From contig JAOPHQ010002559.1 of the NCBI GenBank assembly GCA_030340625.1, forward strand, positions 366,001 through 430,000: DNA of 64,000 nucleotides, given 5' to 3'. Position 1 is the first letter of the stretch; each line of letters begins with the position of its first letter. The position numbers and the translations under genes were made by a program. This document shows positions 29,822 to 39,922 of the stretch, piece after piece. This DNA comes from Merluccius polli (taxonomy: Eukaryota > Chordata > Actinopteri > Gadiformes > Merlucciidae). A model generated the notes under the pieces. It was not told the origin of the DNA. It saw only the letters and a list, made by a program, of their open reading frames with translations, and ran no database searches.

Positions 29822-32800
29822 CAGCTGCCCACTTGGATAAGGTGTATGTGTGTCCCTAGGTGTGGGTGTGGCGTCAGCAGGAATGACTAATGCTTTCTGT
29901 GAGCTGCTCGGTGTCTATGAACTGCAGTGTTTCCCCTAGAATTTTGTTCAAGCCTGGTGGTATGCACCAAAAAAAACTAAACAGACGTGGCACGCGGGAT
30001 GGCATATTAGCGCAGTCGACTTCAGTCAGATGGCCCTGCAGGCGCTCTGCAATTTATATGATCATCATTTTCATTGTTGCACTTCCTTGGCTTGGAGCAA
30101 ATTTTAACCATGGCATGATATGGACAATTTGCCACAGGAGGCCCATTTATTTTTCACCTCCCAAAAGTGAAGATTTGTCTTTATTTAGTAAATTGTTAAA
30201 TATAAGGATAGATTTATATTGCTTTCAAAAGCGGTACCCTGTTCATGGTGGAGAAATCATGTTCAGTTCATTATACATTGCGGCATTTGCCCGTCAAGTT
30301 ATGTTGGTCTCATTAGATCCAACATGAAATACATCTCCTCGTGAAGCATAAGTTCTATTGTAATAATTGTTTTCTATGATTTCTGTCATGACATTCCTAT
30401 ATATCCCCATCATGTTTTATTTGGTTATTATAATGCGCATGAAAATAAACAAAAACCTGCGATTGTTCGATAGATTTATAGTCAACTTGGGGGCTCTTTG
30501 AACAACTAGTCGACATTTAGGATACAGCCCTACTAAGTAACGTCTGAAAGTTACAAATCATCCTGTGTCATCCATCTGGGAAAAGAAGGACATTATAGAC
30601 TCTGGCTAAAACACTACAGTATGATACACTCGCAGTGTAGTGTATGATGGTGGAACTTGCATCGCCAGTTTTTCCAGGCAAAGACAGAGGTTGACTCACG
30701 TTTCAGAACAGTGCCACACAGATTCTGCCAAACGCAAATAATTGTTTTCCGAATGGATATTTTTCTTATGGATATTTGGCCAGGCCTGTAGAATTATAGG
30801 GAAAACACTGACTGTTGTCCCAGTGCAGAGCTGTTGCTTCATCTGCCCAGCCGCTCCAAGCCCCCCTACTCTCTGCATCATCCTCATCAGATCCCATCTG
30901 CTTCTGCCAACCCATTCCCCCAATACAGGAACGCCTTGGGGCAGGTTTATGCGTCTCAACAATGGAGCTCTGTTCCATCTTTGCCTGACTGTTTTCCATC
31001 ACAAGTGAAGGCTTGATGTGTTTTGTTTTTCATATATTTTATGCATAGACATTGGATGTGTGGGCTATTTGTTGTGGACTCACTGGCTTGGCTTCCATTC
31101 CTGCGGAGGGGGCACTCGGCCCAGGGCAGCGGGGACTGGAAGGACTGGAAGAAGTAGAAGATGCTCCAGCCGATGATGACGTTGTAGTAAAGGCCCACGA
31201 AGCCGCAAACCTGGAGAAGGAAGAGGGGGGTATAAATTAACAGGCTCATCATCACACAGTTACCTCCTCCCACACCGTGAGAGCAGTGTAGTATTAAGAC
31301 AGTTCCCTCCACCCATCCCTCCTCCTCCAGTCAGGTCTGAGACCAGGAGCGTGCAGCTGAAGTCGGAGAGGGTATGAATTATTGAGGGCTCTAAGCGGGC
31401 TGAGACCAAGGCCTTATAATAAGAGGTATTTATAGCTGCAGAATCACCCCTGCGTCACATACTCACTAAGCAATGCCTCGCTACTTGTATGTCATCCACA
31501 GAGGCTGCAGCAATAATACACATCGTCAGGCCACCAATGTTCAAATGCTGTAAATGAATGTCAATAATCCATCTGGTTGATTGCTAATTGCATTTTGCTG
31601 TATTACATTTGCAATTGTACTGTGCAGGGACACTACAGTTGGCTCTGAAGTGAATGAGCAGCACACCCACCATGAGGCTAGATACCCCAATGCCACCCAG
31701 CTGTGGGTAGACGTAGTTCCACACGCCAATGCTGCCTCGTCGGATCCTCTGGCCCACCGCCAGCTCCAGGAAGAAAAGCGGGATGCCAATGAGGATAAGG
31801 AGGATGAAGTAGGGCACCAGGTATGCACCTTGCATACAGAGAGGGAGAGAGACAGAGGTTTAATACATGAGCTGGTCCAAGCTTTACGCAGATATAATAC
31901 ATCTATATAGGCTTACAATTAGGGATACACCGATACCGCCATTTGCACTATATACACGTTGCATTCTATGCAAGTTATTGTTCATTAGTGTAGCCGACGG
32001 AAATGCATTGGGTGCCTTTAAGAAAAGACGCAACACGGCGCACTACAGAGTTTAGTTCGGACTTGTTAAAAGTGGAGCCACACTTTCTGACCGTGTCAAT
32101 AAGTTTAGACGCAAACGAAGACTGTAAAGGAACGTGGAAAAATGTATCACTGGAATAAATGTAATATATAGTCCACACACAATAAAGTGTAGGGTTAAGG
32201 CCAAATTAACGTTTTAATATACATTTTGTATGTTTTTAGTGTTCGTTTCCTATATTAATGTGACCTTTCTTATGATAATCATTGTGTGCCGATTATATTC
32301 TCATTTTTTGCGCGATATATGCTGTTTTATATGCAAGTTATTTTTAATTTGTTGAGCTGAAATGGAAATGCATTGTATTTTAAAGAAAAGAGGCGACGGC
32401 AACATGCACTATGGAGTTCCATTTTATTCCTTCTGACCGCCAGAGGGGGTGCCATGGCACCTGGATATCCATCGTGTGGCCATCCCCGTGTGGATGACAT
32501 TCTCCTTCTCCCCTCTTGTTTCCAGAGGAACAGGCTCCTGGTGTACAGTACATTTCTGCGACTGCTGGGCATGCTCACGGCAGCGGCAGCAGTGGTACTT
32601 TTGGGACTCCTTTCATATGCTCCTTTAAGATTTGGCTGAATGGGCTAGGGTTGGACCCCCGACGGCACAGGAACAGGCTGGTAAGGGTAAAAGCTGAATG
32701 TCTTATTCCTCTTTGGACGTGGAGAAGCAGGTCGTACATCGACAAGGGACTTCCTGTCACGTCAAACCCCCCACCTGGGGAGCGGAGATTAAGTCCAGAG

Positions 32801-35800
32801 TTAGTGGAGATGATCTGGTGCAGGTACGGCAGGGCAGGGGTGAACCTATTTGCCTCAGAGTCCCCAACCCATTGCCCCCTATGGTTCTCCTTGATGGAAC
32901 AGACAAGCGCACTGGGCCAGGACGTGCTGGCTCATGCATGGCCAGGCAGCCACCTTTATGCATTTCCCCCCGGTCCCATTGATCCTGCCCCGTGCTTGGG
33001 GCGAACCACACACTGCTGTTGGTAGCCCCTAACTGGCCAGGGAGAGTGTGGTTTCCATTACTCCAGTCTTCGACAGGAGTCCATGGTGCCTCCACGAGAG
33101 ACTAGATCTCTTCTCCCAACTGGAAGGCAGTATCTGGCACCCACCCCAGTCGGTTACAGCTCTGGCTGTGGCCCCTGAAGGTCCAGAGCCACTTTTAGCT
33201 GCCTGTGACCCAGTAGTGGCCTTAGCCTTGTCCATCAGTTCCGAGTGCTTATGCTGGAATCCTGAGGGAATGGGGGATAACTCTTTGGCCTAACCCATCA
33301 ATGGGACTGTCAGCTGGTTATGTGAACCAGCATTTTAGTTTGGCAGCATTTGAGCCTCCTTTACAGGAGAGCAGGATGGAGGGAGCCCCAGACATAGTGT
33401 GCCCTGTCTGAGCCCAGAGGTCCTATGTTGACAGGACTGCTGTGTTTTGGCAGTCTGACGCATTGTTTGTGTGCTACGCAGGAGTCACCAAGGGCTGTGC
33501 ATTGTCCAAGCAGAGGCTGTCCAACTGGATTGTTGAGGCTATTGTCCAAGCTTACAGGTACCGCAGACTTCCCATACCTCTTGGTATCAGGCGTCACTCC
33601 ACTAGGAGCGTGGCTACCTCTTGGGCTGCACCGAGAGGTGTTACCTTAGCTACCTAAAGTTGGTGGCATCTGTTTTTCGGACGTGCCTCTTTCGTCGGCA
33701 TCAAATCTAAAATCAAACCGGTTTGGGCTTGTACCGGCAAAATCGGAAATCAACCTAACCTTAGTGCTGGGCATCCCTTTTACGCTGGGGCGTGTCATAC
33801 GTCACCCAAGTCACTGTGACTGTTGGTATAAGGCAGCCTCTCTCAACCGCACACACAAAATAGAAAAAAAGCTAACTATAGCTACAACTTATGAAAATGC
33901 ATATTAGCATCAGAGTGTTATGTCACTACGCAAATAGCATACAGTGCGATATACAGTGTTTTTTCATTACCGCGGGATGCGGTTGAGTGGAGCAATCGGT
34001 GCACACCAGCTATTTTTTGAAAAGAAAGGCACCAGAATCAGATAACTGAATCTGAGCAATCATTTTCGTTATCCGGTGGTAGCCCAGCAACGAGGATATT
34101 TGAGGCCAGCAGCAAGATGAAGAAAAGACATCAAGAGCATCCCCTCTTCCTCTGTGCCTGGTATTGTGGTATGAAGATGTCAAATCAAGCAATCAATTAT
34201 CCATCACTAGCCAGCAAGGATGCAGAGTATTGCATTTGTTTGAAAAGTCAACACCACCGACAAGAGCAAGTTGATAATGAAGTGTGCAAAAGTGTCAGCA
34301 AAAGCACTGGAGGCTAGCCATCTTGTGGCCCAGATAGTAGCAAAGGCTAAGAAGCCACATACGATTGCTGACGGTCATATTGCCAGCATGCACAGCAATT
34401 GTAAATAAAATGCTCAGTCCACAGGCAGCAAGGGAAATTGCAAAGGTTCTGCTGTTTGACTGTACAATCGGAAGGCAAAAGAATGACATGTCTGCTGATA
34501 TTAAAGACGTGGTTTTGGAAAAAAAAGTCAACGAATCAACAGACATAAGTGGGCACACTCAGCTATTAGCAAATGTTCAATTCATAGATGGGGACCATAT
34601 CAGACAATTTTTCTATTTTGCAAACCAATGCCTAACAAAACAACCGGAGAGGAGATGTATTGTGTAACAACTGGGTATCTTCAAAAGGGGGGACAAAGTT
34701 GGAAAAACTATCAGTGTCTGCACTGATGGGGCCGCTGCCATGACAGGCAGTGCTAATGGTTTCATCAGCAGGGTCAAAGTGCAAAAACGTTTCTGATGGT
34801 AGAGAAGCCTGCATATGCAGAGTTGCAAATGCGATGGTGTGCAAAACTTGCATAGTTGGAGGACTTGGATGGGTATTGTTAGGATTATATCGATACCACT
34901 ACTCTTATAGATGCTGTTTATCCCAGAAGAAAATTATCCTACAGTTCTTCTGATGAATTGCTCATATTGCCAACATTGGCAACGAGCGTTGTCGTTAACG
35001 ACTCAAGTAAAACGTAACCACGCTTTAGACCGTTTAGTTCTCTCCATGGTGATGAGAAGGTCTGTGACAGGGTTGCCAGGTCCAGCTAAAATGTCCTGCC
35101 CAAAGACCAACTTCAAAATAGTTTCAAGTAGCGCCATTCCAATCCTGCTGCCAGAATAGGGCCTTTGTTTGGATCGTCCAAGGCTCAGGTTTCCCACTGA
35201 TGGCAAGTCACATTTAAGCATCTCATTTAAATTTTTTTATATAGCACCTTTCATAACATAAAATACAGCTCAAAGCACTTGACAAACGAAACAAATCAAT
35301 AACAGATATTAAAAACAGGAGACCTAAGGATTGAAAACAATACAATAAACTGAAAACAGGATACTAGTAATAAAATCAGGTTGATTATAATAAAAACAAT
35401 TGATTAAAATATAAAAAGCCATAAAACAAGTATGAGAAATGTAAAAGAAATGTCGTTACAAAAATGTGAAATCAAAATGTAATCAAAAAGCAAAACCATA
35501 AAAATATGCACACAACCACCATCGTGTTGGCCGTGTTTGTGTTTTTAATACATTTTAGACTGGGTGACTTGAGATTTAAAACAGTGGTATAAGGTACTCG
35601 ACCTGCGCATGCGTAAGGTACTCGACCTGCGCATGCGTAAGGTACTCGAGCTGCGCATGCATGCAAAGGATATCCTGGTTCTAATGCACCGCCTCTGGAT
35701 GACATCCAGAATTCATAGAACCTATGTTACATTCGTAACTCATTTAGTTTGGACTAGTGAAGAGTGGAGCCACATGGGTATCTAATATGTTTAGATGTAA

Positions 35801-38800
35801 AGGAAGACTGTAAAGGAACAAGGAATAAATGAAACATCACTTTAACAAAGGAGAAGGAATTAGTGGGATTACTGTTTGTTGGAATGAGTCAGGCCAAGGA
35901 AAGGAGCTATAATGGATCATACCATAGACTATGGATAATACACCCAATACCAATTTAACCCAACATAATTAAATGTAATAGTTTCACCTGTGATATGCTC
36001 GGCACATATCCATAATGCGCTTTCAGAGAAAAGGATAGCTACGCTGTTCTCGGGTCCTCTACCGGGAAGCAGTGGCTGTGGTAACTAAGCTTTGGATAAC
36101 AAATGAGTTGCAGTTCCATGGTCATTGTTTTGTGTGCATATACTGTATATAATAACTGGTTAAACTGACTTTACCATGTCTGGATTGTTTATGAAAATGG
36201 TGCGATAACCAAGAACGCGTGTGCATTCGCACGCCCATTATTACACGGCTTATGACATGAAATGATAAATAACATCTCTTTCGAATGAATGGCAGCTGTG
36301 ATTTCACTAAATAAGAAAAGTTGATGAGAAAAAAATAAACAAACGAGTAACGGAGCTGTGCATAGACTCCAGCTATTAATCTTTACCCCAGTCTCTACCC
36401 CAGTGTCTTAATTTGACACTGCTGTCTGTTTCGCTGCCAACCTTTTATTCCCAACCATTTTATCTCTTGGTTTTCTCTTTTTCCAGTGAGGGAGAGACAA
36501 GTGTCTGGGTCCTAGTGCCAGCTTTTTACATCCAAGCCTCCTCCTCTTCATCATGTCAGGACATGAAGAAGCAGTGGCGTGACAAAAACATCCAAAGTCA
36601 CAAAGGAGGAGAGGCTGGCATGGTGGACAGCCGCCTTACCTTCTTACAGCTGAATCTCTAATCACTGCCAACTAATCACTGAGAGGGGGGACATTTGTCT
36701 CGCTGAGAAGAACCCCTGTGCACATCACAGCTTAAAGAGAACACATTCAATGACGAAATAATGACATACTTCCAAGTTAGATGCATTTTATTCAATATTG
36801 CCGAATCCAGTTAACTGAAAAACTGACCTGTACTCAAAAATCAACACATCCTTTTTGGAAGAGTAAGAAGGCTGCCAGTTGACTAGATGCTGTATAGAAT
36901 CCTAACAATAATATGAGCTGGTTATGATATAGAATCAGACAGACCACCTACATGCGTCAGCAAACAATCTTTACCACCAAGTCAAGCACACACAGATTTT
37001 GACCACGCTTAGTTACCCAAGGCAATTTGTATACTGTAAATGGTGGACAATACACCTCCCACGTAAAACAAATACAACTGAGCCATTCAGTGTTGTCTCT
37101 TCCCTCACTTGCGTTGTAATCACAGCCTCCCACATGCCAGCGACACCACAGCAGTGTGTGCCACCTCGCATACAGACAATGCCAGTGAGACAAGCCTGAG
37201 AAAGACTGCATGCAAAGCAAATACAAATTAAAACGGAGGCTTCCAGTCAACAATTCATTAACGCCACTAGTATGGCAAGCTATACCTTTAGCTTTTAATG
37301 GTCTTAGCGTCACTCGGCAGAATTGAATTCTTACTAGTAAGTATGAGAACTTAGTTATATATGGGAAGCTGTTTTAACATTTAATCCTTTGGACAAAGTC
37401 ACATTTTAGTTACTAGTATCTATTCAAATATACAAAAACATAAGTACTAGTAATTACAAATAAGTGACTAGTGCCTTTTCTTGTTACTACCATTACGAGT
37501 CAAAATTCAATTGTTACCAGAAATAATCCCAATTTTACTAGTAAGGATAAAATTGTACTAGTCAAAATGTAAGAATAAAATTCTTACTAGTAATGATCTA
37601 CTTCTTACTAGTAAGAATTACATTCTGTCGCCAATACCATTAAATGCCAAAATGGCTTGCCATAAACTAAAGCCCTTTGAGACTAACTTATTTAGGGCTA
37701 CACAAATGAAAAGGACTTGATTGACTAACGAACGCCAAGGGTTGTGTGTAATAAGTGAGGGATAATCCACGATGACGTGTGAAATAATGCACTTCGGAGG
37801 CAAACCCGGTTTTTAGCCCTCGTGCATTATTTGTCGATACATGCACACCTCGTCGTGGGTTATCCCTTACATTAATAGAATCTTATATTACCATAGAATT
37901 GAATATGATGAACCTCCAATAGATTCTTAAAACATGAGCTTGATTTATTCAATATTTGTGGGTGTACAATTTTCTATCCTGATACAAAATTGCTGCACCA
38001 CATCGAAGGCACCATGCCCACAAAAGCACTTGCATTTTGTACATTTACATTTAGCCTGAGTCTCGGTTGACTGGGAGGCAGATGTTTAATGGTGGAAAAA
38101 AGGAGCCGTTGTGCGTGCGTACATAAACATGCCGATGTTATGGTGGGGTGGACAGGTGTGAAATTACAGGTGACGGTGAAACAATTCCCGCAGGCGTGAC
38201 CCTCAGCATGTTGTTTACGTGTTGGGAGACCCTGCATGTGCCCAAGACTCAGGTGACACACTCAGTGTAATAAATGCACAAGCAAATCCACAAACAAAAA
38301 AGGCAACTTATAGGGAGAGTTGCCTCTACAACAGCTGCATCCACTGATTGAGAGAAAATGTCTCAAGGCCTTTGTGATCTAGATGACTGCGTTTGGTATT
38401 AAGAAAATGAAAACTAAATTAGTTGGAATTGAAGGTGCCGTTTTCTGTAATGTGACCCAAATGCAATGTTCACGAGAGAGTGGAATGCTATTAAAGGCCT
38501 GGCCAATTCTGGTCATTTTGATTCACAAATTCAAAACGATTCATATTTTTTTAAACATTTTCTTTTCGGCATTATGCACAAAAATACTAAACACTGACAA
38601 ATCTTTTTGCTCATCCTACAGTTTCAGAGAAGGTGGCGTAATTTGTCTCAAATGTCCCAATTTCTATTAGGGATATGACAATAATTGTTGTCTGATTAAT
38701 TGTTCATGACGGCAAAAATCGAACAACTTTTTTACTCGTTAGTCTTCTATGATCTTAAACATCGTAGTCCATTCTATGTTTTACTTTCTAAAATAATAGA

Positions 38801-39842
38801 AGCCTGTCCCAACATTGCTAATGGGTTAATTGTTTTAGTAAAGAAGGGCTTTAATAATGAACGTATTTAGCAGCCGTTTCATTTAAACGAAGGCAAAAGA
38901 TGCCAAAAAGCTCTACCTACTAATAAGTAAGAATCCTGCCTACACTGTAAGGGGGTACTATCTGCAGTGGAAAACAAAGTACTTGGTACCAAAAGCGAGT
39001 ATAGTTGAGTCGAGCCGAGCCGTAGCATGTAGTGGAAAAACACCATATTATATTGATATTTGAACGCTGCTTCAAAAACATATCGAATAGCCGAGGCCTT
39101 AATGTTAAGCCCAAAGCACGCGGCCATGTCAGAAAATATGCAAAATAAAGTTTTTTGAATTTCCGCATGAATCTGATAACCATTTGTGTTGTGCTACAAA
39201 TATTATATATTCTTTGGGTATAATGGAAAAACCAAAGCTGGCGTTGGATAGGCATGTCATTAAATGCGAGAAAGCGACAGACGAGAGGAGAGGATGGATG
39301 TGCGCTCCGACAGGAGATCCACACATTTCTACATTTTCAGATCACAAAAATGTAAGGCCAATTGATTGATAATATTGGCTGCAACAACAGATTATTAGCT
39401 GTTTGGCACTTCAATATTTAGGGTACAATGCAGCTGCAAAGATTTTGCGCGGCAAACAGGAACATTCCTACTGCAGTCGGCACCAGCAAGGTGTTCATTT
39501 TTTAGTCCATCAGCGATTCCGAATAATCGATTATTCGCTCATACCCACCAATTATTTGACCATGAAAAATGCCTAATTTCTATCATTAGCTGCTAGTGTT
39601 AAGCATTACAAGATGATTGGCATTACAAACCCAATGCATTGTAACCCAAAAAGAAAAAAAAACAAGAAAAGAAAACATTCATGTGCTCAGCAATATAAAA
39701 TAGCAACACTGTAATGATTTTCACCATTGAAAACAGTTTGTCAACAATCAGTCATCAACATCCGTTTGAGAATCAGAAGGCAGAACATGCATCTACACCT
39801 ATACTCAAAAAAAAATCAAAAGCAGGCTTGACGATATATATA

Positions 39843-39922
<80 letters not shown>

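Noticed and set aside
35591..35662. CRISPR-like array
   Set aside because: Units are directly tandem without spacers and the genome is a vertebrate.
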